DNA from: Epichloe hybrida
Lineage: Eukaryota; Ascomycota; Sordariomycetes; Hypocreales; Clavicipitaceae
DNA: 64,000 nucleotides
Assembly (NCBI GenBank): GCA_019022495.1
Contig: JAFEKR010000012.1
Location: 62,001-126,000 of the forward strand
Reading direction: 5' to 3'
The notes beneath the pieces were generated by a model. That model was not told the DNA's origin, made no database searches, and saw only the letters and a program-made list of their open reading frames with translations. The stretch's first letter is position 1, and every line of letters starts with the position of its first letter. Shown piece after piece: positions 24,275 through 37,419 of this stretch. Made by a program: the position numbers and the translations under genes.

Positions 24275-24584
24275 ATTGGGTCGGAAGCAGAACAAGGCGG
24301 CAGCAATATGACGACTTATTGGGAGGTTTTTTTTTCGATTTTGGGGACAACGGACTTGATAAACAAACGGACGGACATGGTCCCTGTAACCATTTTGAAG
24401 TGCAAAAACACATGTTTCTCTTTGTTATTATAGGAAACGTCAAATCATCACAGGATTCAATCTGAACCTCGAAGCATAGTAGAACTCATTCGACGTGCAA
24501 ATGAGTGTGGAGGTAGATACTTCACAGGGGCCAAAGAGAAAATCACAACACCAACGCAGACCACGTCGTCCTCGGACCACTCCT
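24275..24584. other. Convergent 3' region between RPA2 and the GNAT gene
   Basis: 310 bp with no gene seen; it holds the 3' UTRs of both genes and a T8 run. Confidence 0.5.
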
Positions 24585-25562
24585 TCACTCCTTCTCTGGC
24601 TCCATATAAACAGAGCTGCTAGCCTCGTCGTTTCGGGGCTCACGAACCATGCAGTACAGTCGAACAGGAACGGGTCCACGGCAAAAGACAATCTCCTTTC
24701 GGAGCTCGAATCCAAATTTGGCGTAGAACCGGTTATTGACCACATTGGAAGACTCCAAATACATGGCTCGGTTCTCCTCGTCAGCCTAGAAGAACAGGAA
24801 GATCAGATTCTTGAGCAGACTCTAACGCCTTTTTGGCTGTCTATCACCCGGATGGTTCTACACCCATCAACTGCTTACCTTGTACATCATGTGTCTCAAC
24901 AACTTGCTTGCGTGCCCGCTACCCTGGGAACTCGCCTTCGTGCCAATATAGCCAAGATAGTAGCAGTCGTCGTTTCGATGACCCATAATCTCAGCTTTGG
25001 TGTCATGAAGCGCGGGAAACAGCTCATTGAAGAACCGTTTTCGGCTCTCTCGTGAGAGCTGATAGAACAAACGCCATGTCCCGCTCCAGATGGTGGCGAG
25101 CCAGTCGTCATTTGTGGTTCCTGGAGGCATCCTACACGAATGCCAAGGGAAAAGTCCATGTTAGCATTCTTGATGCTGCCGGAAACCAAAGGGGAGGGCT
25201 CATCATGTGCGCCTTGTTCAACGTCAACTTATCCTCCAGCCCAGCACATACCACAAGGCAACAGCATCAAAGTCCGTTCCAATAGCGGTTGCAATGCCTC
25301 TAAACTTATACGAAGCATACGTATAAGTCATGAGCCGAACATGAAGCTTCCAAAGCTTCTCCGACGATTTACAATCCGCATCGTCGACGCCCATTAGATA
25401 CAAGGACAAAGGGTCAGCAGCAAAGATCTGTGCAAGAGCCAAGCCGGCCTCCCGACGATCACTCATCTTAAGCTCGCGAACCTCGGTCGCCCATGTAGAT
25501 GGAATCAAGGACAGCGTTGGCTTGGATTCAATTTGTTTTTCGACATGATTGACCTGCGCCAT
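24585..25562 (-). CDS. GNAT-family N-acetyltransferase
   Basis: Exons complement(24585..24785, 24879..25131, 25252..25562), 254 aa. The acetyl-CoA-binding core is visible as CYYLGYIGTKASSQGSGHAS (motif A, with the Q/R-x-x-G-x-G/A signature as QGSGHA), followed in exon 3 by ESSNVVNNRFYAKFGFEL, the conserved YxxxGF of motif B. Residues upstream (PLSLYLMGVDD and a WLATIWSGTWRLFYQLS segment) form the N-terminal arm typical of fungal GNAT proteins of 220-260 aa. Both splice joins keep frame; introns are 120 and 93 bp. Substrate is unknown; fungal members acetylate small amines or protein N termini and I cannot choose. Likely cytosolic, with no signal or membrane segment. Confidence 0.85.
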
Positions 25563-27304
25563 GTTGGAGGACGTTTATGTTTACTTCTTCCTGAACTGTT
25601 AGAGCAATAAGGAATGATAGAGTGTCTAGGGGGCAGCGAATGAAAAACAGCAAGGATGCTCTATCCTGCTCTCGGGATCAAAGCGGGCTAGGGAAGGCAT
25701 ATGGAAATACTCAAAAAGGCTGGGCCCCAGTCACCAAAGATGAAGAAATGAGCGAGCACTGTGAGCGGTTCACACGGAATGGTCCATCTTCTTGGCGGTC
25801 ACTTGCCCTCCTTCTGATAATTCCCGCCAAAAATGGGGAAAAAAAAAATTGGGGGTTCATGGGCTTTACATTTTGCAAACTGTTGCCCAGTCACTAGTTA
25901 TGATGCCTGCAGAATATCGTTCGCGACGAGTCATGCCCGAAGACTGACAATGGCGAGGAGCGCGTATTTAGATTCGGGGACGCAAAGAGGTGATTGTATT
26001 ATGAAGTCTGTATTTCGCACCCGGAGATCGAGTCCAGCCGCACAGCGTGTGTAAGGTAGGTAGGTACACACAACACGAGAGGGGGATTACCCGAACGAGA
26101 GAGGAAGGGAGAGTGTGAGCGCGGCGTCGAGCGAAGGTGGCAGCAAGTATGCGTCGATGAACGAAAAGAAGAAGAAATGATAAGAAGATGGTTTGGGGCC
26201 AACTAATACTTATCTCTTCAGACGTATCAGCGTTCTCTCAGCGTTCTCTCACAACAGGACGAATAAAATGCAACGCAATCACCACCGGGTCACCAAAGCG
26301 ACTTGCCGCAGCAGACGCATAAAGACGAGAGGCATCGCAGCCTCGTTTGTTCAGCTGTGTCAGGTGATCAGCCTGTTTCGGGCTCCCAGAGTGATCTCGT
26401 GATGATGCACGCGGCTGACGCCTTGTTGGCTTACATCAGTTTGGGGCGGGAAGCTCCAGTCGGAAGAAGGCGCCTCCGCCTCCGTGGCTTCACCACGTCC
26501 ACCCGTTGGTCACCCGGCAATGCAAGCCTGCACCCATCCAGCCAGTGTGAGTGTTTGCATTGTGCCCTGCTGCACCGCTGTGCTGCTTTCGAACCAGTGA
26601 CATTGCATTCTGTGAGACGGTGTGGAAAGGGAAGGTTATCGCGATGTAGTGATGCCTAAGATGTGAGGCTGCAATATCCGACACACTCGATGCGTGTACT
26701 CACTCCGTGCAAGACTGGTTTGTCACCACCACCCTTTGTGCGAGCTCGCTTGTTGGCCCGGGGAGACTCTTGATGCTTATCCAGCCAGTGAGGACGAGCA
26801 GACGTGCCTTGTCGACTGGGACCATGGTTCAAGTGCATCATAGCCACGAATAGATGTAACTAGGCAGGCTTGGCACTCAAGCATTCGTCGATCGGCACTG
26901 CCCATCATCAAGGTGCTACTCTATCAGTCTGTGTCGAGTAAGTGCTGGAGTATCGTGCACATTGTGGCAAAGACGGCATCTGTTACTGATAAGAGTCTTC
27001 TTACATGTTCTTGGACTATTCTGGATGTCAACTACGCTGGTCGCCCTGCTGCCGTCACTATGCAGTGAGGCATCGTACCTGTTCCTGTACTGTTTTCGAA
27101 TGCAACACTCCTGAAAATGCTGCGGGATCTCGGAGCGTGCCTCCGTGCTTGCCGCGAGTGAGTATCATCCATCCATCCCCTTATTGGTTGGGTCATCGCC
27201 ATACTCAGTCATCCACCGCACGGCTGCTTTTAGGTATCTCTTGTGTCGTCTTCCTCTCATGTGCACTGCTTCTGCCTGACGTGTGAGTGTGTGTCACGGG
27301 CAAT
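25563..27304. other. Intergenic region, GNAT upstream to IDI1 downstream
   Basis: 1.7 kb with no gene I can support. The frames present (for example 26303-26659) lack domains and plausible exon partners. Features are limited to a GTAG-type short repeat near 26055 and purine-rich leader sequence near 26080-26180. Confidence 0.4.
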
Positions 27305-28227
<923 letters not shown>

Positions 28228-29124
28228 GCTGCTGACGTTGGAACTTTTCTTGTCGGTCGGTTTCGATTCTTTTGTATACTCGCCGATCTGCGTGTCAAGT
28301 TGGACAATGAGGTCTAATGTGATGGGACAAACTGCAGACGACAAGGGTCCAAGTTCCAATTTATTTCCCGCTTAGGCCAAAAAAAAAGTGGGGCTGCTCT
28401 AGAGTCGCGTTCTGATGAGAGGACGTTGAGATGCCCTTCCGGCAGGTGGACGAAACGAACAGGAGCGGCGCACAGTCTTGGAGTCGTTGTCCTCCTTTTG
28501 GTTTCATTTGATCTGGGTTCTGGGTCTCTGCAGAGCCCAGACCAAATGTCTTCATGCAGGGACCTATACAGCACATGCCCGATAACAGTGTTGATCAAAA
28601 ATGAACACTTTGACAACTCCCATGCGGTCAACGCGTTACTTGGTTCCAGACCAGAAGTCATGTGCCTCCGTTTTGTTCGCTTTCTCGGGGGGGGTTTTTT
28701 CCATTTTTTTTGAGGAAAAATAGCGGCTTCTTTTCGCCCAATGCTGCGATTGGTCTTTCTAATAATGGTTAGACACACCTCTTAGCTTCGAGTACGGATT
28801 ACAGGTGAAACAATTCCAAGCCTGAAAAATGATGGTGCGAGTCGGTGCGGCAGGCAGAGACGACAGCAGGGGCTGCTCCGGGGCTAAGCGCAACATGGAA
28901 TATTGGGGGAAAGGGCGGCGGGGCTTTTTAGCCGACAAGTGCATCATCCCCTTTGCGTGCTTCTCGCGGTCCTCGATTTCTCCTCGTAGCCAGCGCTCAG
29001 GCAAGACGCTCCGGCTCACACAGTTTCGCTTTCCGATTCTAGACTGCTGTTTGTCTTGGCGCGAATCGGCCAGCTCTAGTTCCAATTTGTAGCCTGTAGC
29101 TCCCCGAGCTTTCCCTCCGCGATC
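28228..29124. promoter_or_regulatory. Shared upstream region of IDI1 and END3
   Basis: 897 bp between divergent starts. It contains a G8-T6 block near 28689-28704 and scattered homopolymers; no TATA or sterol-response-like element could be assigned with confidence. Confidence 0.4.
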
Positions 29125-30515
29125 ATGGCGCCCCCTCCCAAGATCGAGGCCAAGGAGATCGAGACATACTGGAACATTTTCTCTGGCAGAACCGGTGGCG
29201 GCCAGTTTCTTACCGGCGAACAGGCAGCCCCCGTATTGAAGAACAGTGGCCTCCGCGATGATCAGCTGGAACGGGTCTGGGACTTGGCCGACGTGGACAA
29301 TGACGGCAACTTGGACTTTGAGGAGTTTTGCGTCGCTATGCGACTCATCTTCGATGTGCTGAACGGAGTATGTTTTTATAATCTCTCTGGGGGTTGAAGA
29401 ACTTGTGCGTGAAAATTCAAGTCCCTTCCTTGATGCTGACTTGCCTTGATGACGTAGGAATACTCGGATGTCCCCAAAACACTGCCAGACTGGCTGGTGC
29501 CAGAGTCAAAGGCGCATTTGGTCCAAGCGACTCGCGCCATCTCGGGCAAGCAACCACAATTCGAGCAGGTAGAAGACGATTCGGATGATTTGGGTCTCAA
29601 AGATGGCTTCGAATGGTACATGAAGCCCCAAGACAAGAGCAAATACGAGCACATATACCAGGAGAACCGAGATATGCGAGGGGAAGTATCATGTTGGTAA
29701 TCCCCCTTTTCCTTTGTTGTTCTATTTGGGGGAAACTGTTTTCCTGTCCTCCACGGTCTACAAATTAGCGAAAATCATGCTGATTGATTAATCCAGTCGG
29801 CGCCTTGGAAGAACTCTACGAATCCCTCGATGTGCCCGATACCGACGTCCGATCTGCCTGGAACCTCGTCAACCCTTCTGCAGCATCTACCATCAACAAA
29901 GACGCGTGCCTCGCCTTCCTACACATGCTCAACTACCGCCACGAGGGCTTTCGCATCCCCCGCAGTGTGCCAGCCTCTCTGCGATCGAGTTTCGAACGCA
30001 ACCAAATAGACTACCAGCTCGACAGTCAACGGACAGGTGCAGGATCGCGATGGGCCTCCAAGGCCGACGATTCCACGTCCACGGGGCGCAAGACCAAGTT
30101 CGGCGAGCAGTACCTCACGCGCCTCGGCAGAAGCGGTTTCAAAACAGCTGGAACTGACTTCTCCACCGAAAAGACAGAAGACTGGGAGGAAGTCAGGCTG
30201 AAGCGTCAGCTCGCGGACCTGGACGCCAAGATCCAAAAGGTCGAGGACCTGGCGGAGCAGCGAAAGGGCGGCAAGCGGGACTCGAAGCCCGCTCTCGTAC
30301 GGCGCGAACTCGACCAGCTGCTAGACTATAAGCGCCGAGAACTCAGGGACTTGGAAGAGGGACGGGGCAAGAGCGCAGTGGGCTCGGGCCTGAAGAGCGT
30401 GTCCGAGGATCTACAGACTGTGAGGGAGCAGGTGGAAGGTCTGGAGGCGCATTTGAGCTCAAGGCAAGCCATTCTGGATGACCTGCGTAGACAAATTGAT
30501 GCGGAGAAGGTGTAA
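29125..30515 (+). CDS. END3: Actin cytoskeleton-regulatory complex protein END3
   Basis: Exons 29125..29367, 29458..29692, 29797..30515, 398 aa. End3 works with Pan1 and Sla1 at cortical actin patches during endocytosis. An N-terminal EH domain starts [20 protein letters not shown] and holds the EF-hand loop [13 protein letters not shown] with intact calcium ligands. A second EH-like domain spans [20 protein letters not shown] and [20 protein letters not shown]. The C-terminal third ([20 protein letters not shown], then [14 protein letters not shown]) is heptad-like coiled coil, as in End3. The second intron has the donor GTTGGT; this phase gives [17 protein letters not shown], which matches the family, while the nearby GTAATC donor would shift frame. 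Start [13 protein letters not shown] is the family start. Confidence 0.94.
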
Positions 30516-31013
30516 TTGGAAAGATGGCAGACGGGAGTTTTGTCTGCAAGCGGGCATCGTGTCTTTGCGCTCGTAATTAGACTATGGAGTGTGATTGATC
30601 ATGTTTGGTGCCGACAACAACCCGGATGAGTAAAGGATTGTTGGTTGGTTTTTTTTTTTTTTTTTTTTTTCAGCAATGTCAGGATTCTTGGGTCTGTATC
30701 TCATCACATGGCGAGTTGAACGATTCATCCAGGGGAGACGCTTCTCATATATCTATTTTGACTCCAATCCCGCTGCCAAGGCGTGGCCGCCAAGTTGCCA
30801 GGTGGCAGGCAGGCACGTGGGGCAGGACAAGGAGAGAGCATGCGTCTGACTTGACGCCTTTTTCTTCTACCCCCCCCCCATCAACCCCGCATCACCAGTT
30901 CAGGGAGAGAGAGAAGCCGTCTTGTTCACTTCCCCTTCCTTACCACAACCCGCTGCTTCCAAGTCGTAGCTTTCTCGATTTATTTCAAGTCCACGTCAAC
31001 CGCAACCGCCACC
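30516..31013. other. Intergenic region between END3 and the acyl-CoA-binding protein
   Basis: 498 bp, genes in tandem. It holds the END3 3' UTR, a T22 run (30649-30670), a C9 run, and pyrimidine-rich sequence up to the ACBP start, typical of a fungal promoter or leader. No other gene. Confidence 0.5.
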
Positions 31014-31499
31014 ATGCCCGAAGCAAACACGAACAACCAAGCATTCAACCAAGCTGCCAATGAGAGAGCAAGAAAATTAACGGGTCTCCAGAACAAAGAC
31101 TTGCTTCAATTATACGGTACGGCTGGGTTATTCCAGGGATTTTCCAACGCCGAGATCGAGCCATCGCTGACCAGGTTTTTTTTTTTTGTTCGTAGGCCTC
31201 TTCAAAGTTGCTACTGGGGAGGACTTCTCTAAAGAATCGCAGCCTGGCTTCATGTCCGGCATCTCGGTGAGCACGAGTTTTCCATTCCCATCAACCCGTC
31301 AATTCAATTACTGTTACGCTCTCTGTCTGGGGAAAACGTTTGTTTGAGTCGCAGTATCTGACAACCATGGCATGATTAGGCGAGGCCCAAGTACGATGCC
31401 TGGAAAGCAGTAGTCGACAGAGGTCTGTCCCCCGAAGAGGCCCAGGCCGAGTATATTGCGCTTGTCGAAAAGTTTGAAAAAGAACAGTCCGGGAAATAG
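31014..31499 (+). CDS. ACB1: Acyl-CoA-binding protein
   Basis: Exons 31014..31116, 31196..31266, 31380..31499, 97 aa, a normal length for a stand-alone ACBP. It binds medium- to long-chain acyl-CoA esters in the cytosol and buffers them for lipid synthesis and export. The four-helix signature appears after splicing: FNQAANERARKL, NKDLLQLYGLFKVATGEDF, then ARPKYDAWKAVVDRGLSPEE, and AEYIALVEKFEKE. The Tyr of LLQLYGLFK and the Lys/Trp of KYDAWK are the usual ligand-contacting residues. Introns are 79 and 113 bp with normal borders; a T run lies just before the first acceptor. In place of the usual DKPG-type loop it has SKESQPGFMSGI, a modest divergence, so a specialised ACBP is possible. Confidence 0.88.
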
Positions 31500-33687
31500 G
31501 TCACATGAAACATGCAACCCGAATATCGGCTGTCAGGGGATCAGTGTATCTGGTTTGGCTCATCAAGTTCTTGCTTCACGGGATCTGAACGGTTCGATCG
31601 AACCCGAGGACCGTACTCGTTAATACACAACTTTGAGTCTTGAGAGCTTTATTTCCATGTCATGCCTTGTGCTCGTCCCATAAATACCGTCATACATTCA
31701 ATGCCAGCCCCTCCGGCCAATGTCGGTCTCTAGTAGGACGGCCGCCAGCCGTGTTGGATTGGATGAACATCACCTTTGGGTTCCCTCCGGAGACTAGAGC
31801 TACAGTATCGTTAAGAATCGCAGTCCCTTGTTACGAACCCAGTGCAAACAAAGCGGTGCTCGATTGGCAGCCACAAGAGTTCCTTGCCCTTCCACATGAT
31901 CCAGGCGTCATCAGGACTAATACCATATCCAGAATAAACCAGTTCGTCGTTGCCAAATAGCTGTCGACGAGATATTCAGTTTTCTCTACATTTTGATATT
32001 TTCCACATTAGTATTTAAATTTTGGTTTCTGGGACACAGTGACAGTCTTGAGCAGCAGGTACCAATACTGATGCGTTTGATGCAGCAGCCAGTCTCCAAA
32101 CTCCACATCTCAACTTCCTCCTCTTCACGTTGGAGAATACCAAAAGTATCGAGTCTGTTGAGAAATGAGAAAACATACCAAGGAAGGTCCCCCTCCTCGT
32201 GTTTTGCCGAACTGTTGAATGATTTCCCCAGTTGCCGACTCACAGACCGGCACCATGTCAGGAAACGACACGAGAACCAAACAAAGCCGAATCGTCAGAA
32301 AACCCCCATGGGCCAAAAATTCCCCAGTCTCCTGCATTTTTTTTTTCGCCCATACATCCGAAAGAGAGCACGTATTCTGCTTCGGTGTTCCGGACCTAAA
32401 ATCCGTCTCTTAGCGCCACCTGCCATTGGACCAGCATTTGGGGATATAGCTGCCTGTGTTGCTCTCGACGCAAAGTAAAGTCGGGCGGATCAAAAAGTGC
32501 CAGGTGATTTCTACTTGTCGCAGAAGACGGTCGACTTCGTCCTTGGCGTTCGCGTGCCTTTCGACACCCCCCCTAGGCCTCGGAAGCCATGGTGCGCGCA
32601 AGGACGGCGGCGCGGACGGACCAAGGGGCGATTTGAAAAAAAGGCAGGTTTGGGGGCCTTGGCTAAGAATCCAACGGCCGACCCCCCCACTCTCTGGTCC
32701 CAGCTCCATTTCCACGGTTCAAGACGCGCTCCCATCAACTCCATCATGTGCAGAGAAGCTCAACCAACGTAAAGAAAATTCTCATCAAAACAGCCACGTA
32801 TGTACATTCCCGTCGGTCCCGAACAATGCCCGACCTTGTTCTCGGGTCGGCCCGGGAGGAATCTCAAACGCGCTCACATTCCAGCACGCGAGGCAGTCCG
32901 ATATCCCGACATCCATCACAGGCACAGGTAAACAGGATGGGACAAGCAGTGACCAGCAGGGCAAAAGCTCTCGAGAAACTACAACATTTCACCATGAAGA
33001 ACAAGGCCGCACAAAGAGTGGTGTGCCAAATGCTGAGTTGCTGCTGGGCCAACTAGATCAAATACGTACATTCGCAGCAGGCCCGCCATCCAGATCGCTC
33101 CAGGCAACAGGCCGCCGCTGTGTGAATCAGAAAAAGCAAGTAGATAGTACGGTGGATGTAAATGTACGAGGTTGCCACTTTGAAAGAAGAACCCAGATCC
33201 TAGCGGCGGGGTCCCTATTTCAAAGAAAGAAAAGAAGAAGAAGAAAAACACCAAGCCAGGCTCGTCTCTATACAAGAACAGCCTATCGAGGGGGAATCAT
33301 TGTAAAAAGAAGAAGAAGAAAAATAGAAACCTCAGATCAACCAGCTCAAGATGATAGATATATATATGTATTAAAGACACAAAAAGTAAGCAGGCCCAAT
33401 TCTGCACGCAACTCAGAAAGGTCATACCATATGGATGGGTTGTTGTCGTTTGTTCATGAATGAGATTAACACGAAAAAAAAAAAACCTCGTAGACTCGTG
33501 GTTGCGATTAGTAGGGTTGTGTTGTCGTTGTATAGACCCCGGTATTAATTGTAGTCATGGTACCCAAACGCCTCCACTCGACAAGGAGCTTTCTTTTGTT
33601 TGCAAATTCGCTGCCTCGCCTTCCCTTGGTCGTTCGCCTATCCAGTCCCTCCCAACGCTCCATGTGCTGCATGTGCTGCAAGACATT
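31500..33687. other. Intergenic region between ACBP and GPI protein 3' ends
   Basis: 2.2 kb with no supported gene. A 335-codon open frame at 32456-33463 is low in complexity (Lys/Arg/Ser runs from AAG-rich tracts), has no domain or plausible initiation context, and is judged non-coding. A perfect inverted repeat GGTTCGATCGAACC at 31589-31602 lies just after the ACBP gene. Confidence 0.4.
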
Positions 33688-34634
33688 TTACAGGAGCGCG
33701 ATGAAGCCGGCGGCAAGGAGCAGGAGAGCGCTGACGCCAGAAGCGGCAGCGGCGTTGATATTGGATGAGGCGGGAGAGGGAACGACGGTGACGGAGGGAA
33801 CGGACTCTGAGGGCTGCGTGGGAGCCAGGCTGGCGATGGTGCTGTTCAGGGCAGTCCAGGCAGTGGTCTTGCCGGCCGAGGCGGTGCAAATGGTGGTATT
33901 CTTGACAATGGCAACCGTGGTGATGTTGGCGCTGCTCGTGGTGCATGGGGCAGAAGTCGTGGTGGGAGCTCGCGAGGTGGTAGACGAGTTGGTGCTGATG
34001 GTGGTGCTGAAAGAGCTGGTGCTAGTGCTGGTGCTGGTGCTGGTGCTGGTGATGCTGGTGCTAGTGCTGCTGGTACTGGTACTGGTGCTGGTGCTGGTAG
34101 GAGCAGGCTTGGCCGTGGCAGCCACGAGACCGGTGACGGTGTAGGCGGCGGCGCAAGAAGCCAGATCCATGTCGTGAGGGCAGCACCAGGTCTGCTGCTT
34201 GCTGTCGTGGGTGCAGTAGAAGCCGGCCTCGCAGGAATCTACATTCACAGACAAGGGTTAGCGTCACAGGAAAAACAGGAAACGTTGGTGCGGACGTTGT
34301 TGGACGTGTTGGACGGCGAGCCCCGCGGGGAACAAAACATACTGCCAGAGTTGTCGGTGCAGCAGGACTGGCCAGCAGCAGGGTTGAAGCAGTGAGCGAC
34401 GTCAGGCTTTCCGCCAGAGCATTGCTGGAAGCTGGCACCGCAGGCCTCGGCGCAGTTGTTGCCATCCTTGCACTTGGTCTGGTCGGGCTGGTAGCCGCTG
34501 GTGTCGCGGCGCATCAGAGACTGTCCGGGCATGGCCATGACAGCCAGGCGGTAGGGCTGTCGCTTGACCTCGGCGGAGGCGGCGTTGGCAGCGGTGGCCA
34601 AGAGGACCACGGAGGCAATTGTCTGGTAAAGCAT
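33688..34634 (-). CDS. GPI-anchored Cys-rich, Ser/Thr-rich cell-surface protein
   Basis: Exons complement(33688..34238, 34343..34634), 280 aa. A signal peptide begins MLYQTIASVVLLATAANA. The exported part has a Cys-rich module (CKDGNNCAEACGASFQQC, then SCCTDNSG, SCEAGFYCTHDSKQQTWCC) spread over the intron. A long Thr/Ser stretch follows (repeats of TSTSTS and STTI), likely O-glycosylated. The end ASSNINAAAASG plus VSALLLLAAGFIALL is a GPI attachment signal: small residues, then a hydrophobic tail with no cytoplasmic part. Expected site is the plasma membrane or wall. I do not recognise a named family. The Ser/Thr run is coded by an ACCAGC-like microsatellite near 34020-34110, so its length is likely to vary. 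Intron is 104 bp with GTATGT donor. Confidence 0.85.
34020..34110. repeat. CTGGTG hexamer repeat coding Thr-Ser runs
   Basis: Runs of CTGGTG (ACCAGC on the coding strand) with point variants encode the TSTSTS tract of the GPI protein. Such in-frame coding minisatellites change length by slippage without breaking frame. Confidence 0.85.
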
Positions 34635-37419
34635 CTTGGTCGGTTGCTCGATCGATGCTGCCTCGATGCAACGAGATTGGGCTCGGAATTGGTGTCGGTT
34701 GGAAGAGAGTGGTTGTTCGCAACGAGTGAGGGGGCGCGCGCGGGTGGTGGTTGGTTGGTGTTGTTGTTTTGGTTGTTGGTTTTTTTTTTTTCCTTCTTTT
34801 TTTTTTTCTTTCGCGCAAAAATTGATAATTGGTGGGTTAATGAGCGGCACAGAGTGAGGGATACTCTGGAATTCCACGTGTGTATGTAAAGGCCTCGAGA
34901 CCGACGTCGAAGGAAGCTTGGGACTGAAGATGCGATTGACGATGATGGAGGAGGAAGAGGAGGAGGAAGACGGATCGCCGGGCTGGGGGGATTTGGTGAG
35001 TAGAAGAAGCGGCGGGCGACTTGTTGGGCCTGACTCCTTTTAATTTCCCACTTCCCCACGATGCTAGTAGTGCTACGGAGTAATATTAAAAAAAAAAAAA
35101 AAAAAAAGGGCTTCTCAATCTCATTGCCCGTGGCAGAGAGGCACGCGCCAACCAATGGGGTGTCCTGGTTTTGCCTCTGGGCCAACCGCCCATGTCCTGT
35201 CGCACAGAGGCCCCCCCCCCACTTTCACCCCCTGGCACTTGGCGCCAGCCACCATGGAGCGGAGCCCATCTCATCTCTTTTGTTAATAATAATCACAATG
35301 TTTTTGAGATTCCCCTTCCATCGCCCGCCAAAACAGCATCATCAGCTGCAGACTTTTTTCCATCCCTCATATCATGAAGCTGGCTCGTTAGACATTCATT
35401 CCCGCACTCGTCGTCGATTGCAAAATCTTCATCCCATCGTCCCTCTCCATTCCCGCGCGCGCCAAACGAAGACTCGCAGGAAACTCATGCATGGGCCAGC
35501 CATGGCCAACCAAAATACGCGCCCGTGGCCCAGCGCTAATGTCGTGGATGGGAATCATGATGGGATAATATTATGAGATCCACCTGCTTTAAAGCCCGTC
35601 TTGCCGTCCCCGTGATACATACAATACACAATACATCCAAAACACGGTGAATCTGTGCCTGCGAACGAGGCAAGATTGGCAACTTGTAAAAAAGCCTCCC
35701 TCCCCTTTTTGCCAATTGGTTCGCCGCCCTGTAAACGAAACCGCCCTTGTGAGGCATGTCCGTGTGTCCGAGGGGGGTGTGGCGGCCAAAAACGAAACGT
35801 CTTCTGTGAGAGGCAACAGGATGCTCACAAAACAGTCTAACAGAACCATTCGTCCGATCGTCCAGTCCCGTTGTTTGTGCCGCCGCGTGGACGGTGCAAA
35901 ACACAGTCAGTCCGTGTTGGTGCGCTTCCACGGCTGTGACAGCATCGTGCTCGGACCACAAGGATCAAGCTCTTCCAATATCAATGTATTACATGCCATG
36001 TTTTTAGCAATCTTCGCATCTCCCATCTCCAAAGTACAGGTTAACAACAGCCGGGGGTTGCCGTCCGCCGTCTTGCTCGCGCGTCGTCAGGCCGTTCGAC
36101 ACGCATCGCCGTCCCAGCCCCAACGTCTGTCTCGTGCTGTCTCACCATCAAGAGGGCGAACGAATATTACAATGATCTGGGTAATAAATTGGGAGGCTCC
36201 TATTCACGACTGCTCCCTGCAAAAGGGGATGCAAGTGTCCGCCCGCCCCCTCCTTGTCCCGCGGGAGAAAAGACCACGTGTCGCCAACAAGGGCAAGAAG
36301 ACGACGATGGAATGTCCGGGACATATGATTTGCAGTCTCACGCCGTCTAATACGGAGTGATCCGTAGGTACCCGTTGTGTTGTTGCCCGTTATTATCTAT
36401 TCTATCGGCTGCCCGCCTCGATACGAGACTTGTCTTTGGGAACATGTGCACGTCATGTTTGAACCTTGGTGATGCATCAATCGCCCTGCATTCATCTCTC
36501 GCCCTCCCCGGTCCAGTCCATGTTGAGGATCGTGCACCCGGTGTTTGTGATGAGATGCCGCCCATTCATTCATTCATTCATTCATTCTGTAAGAAACCCA
36601 CAGAGTTTATTGAACTGCCGCCACTCCAGTCACATCCGTCGTGAACTGGTCATTGACTCGCGGAAAGCTTTGTATTCAACAAGCCCCCGTGCCATGTTGA
36701 CCTTTTCGGGTACACAAGTTCTCCAAAGTTGCAAATCCCCGTACTCGTTCGTCACTGGCACGCCAGCCCGTCCACAACGAGCTCCCACATTCATGTCCGT
36801 AGACTGTATGGACTACGTGACTGCGATGCACGACTGCGCCCGCGTGAGATATCGCCAGTGCCGAGAGATGACCGAAGCCGCGCGTCATTTGTATTTCGTG
36901 CATGTCGGCCTTTTATGCGTGTCATGCAAAATGAGAAGTGCCTTCTATGCTTTCCTAGACTGCTGATCAATATTTTGCTGTCCCAGACAAGCTTTCTCTC
37001 TTTTTATTTCTCGAACCCATAGTCAGGCTTCGCCATGCTCGAGAGAGAAAATGACCAGAAGAAAAAAAAAAACCAGCCACTCCTCAGAGGCCAGATGATG
37101 GCACCGACTTGTCATTGTACGTATCAGAAAGCCAACACAATGTCGGCTGGAAATCGACTACCACAGACTTGCCATTACCTTCCATTCAACATACATCCCC
37201 ATCGTCAGTCAGCCTTGAAACGCCTCCAAACATGCGCTCCCGCTGTGCTAACCGCACAGTTTTCGCTCCGTCAACGGCTCCTACATACTTGTACAGCCTC
37301 TCTCGCCTCTCCTAGCGCAGAGTCAGAGTTCCTAGTCGGAAAGGGAAGAAGAAACGGGGAAAAAGGTCAAATTTTCTCAAAGAGAGAGTTCAAGACACGG
37401 AAGCTGAATGAACAGGGTC
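34635..37419. other. Intergenic region between the GPI protein gene and the BTB-bromodomain gene
   Basis: 2.8 kb with no supported gene. The first few hundred bases are pyrimidine/purine-biased leader and promoter of the GPI gene (long T and GT runs near 34745-34810). There are an A19 run at about 35089-35107, TACGGAGTA at 35074-35082, a TACGGAGTGATCCGTA combination near 36351-36366, and a (CATT)6 run at 36562-36586. Frames here lack domains. Confidence 0.45.
36562..36586. repeat. (CATT)6 microsatellite
   Basis: Six tetramer units in the intergenic region; not in a supported gene. Confidence 0.9.

Noticed and set aside
31589..31602. GGTTCGATCGAACC as a tRNA T-arm or terminator
   Set aside because: No acceptor stem, D-arm or anticodon arm fits around it; it is only a palindrome.
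32456..33463. A 335-codon open frame on the plus strand
   Set aside because: Low-complexity Lys/Arg/Ser sequence from AAG-rich DNA, no domain, poor start context, no splice partner.
34392..34889. A 165-codon plus-strand frame over the GPI protein gene
   Set aside because: Antisense to the signal-peptide exon and leader; composition explained by the repeats.
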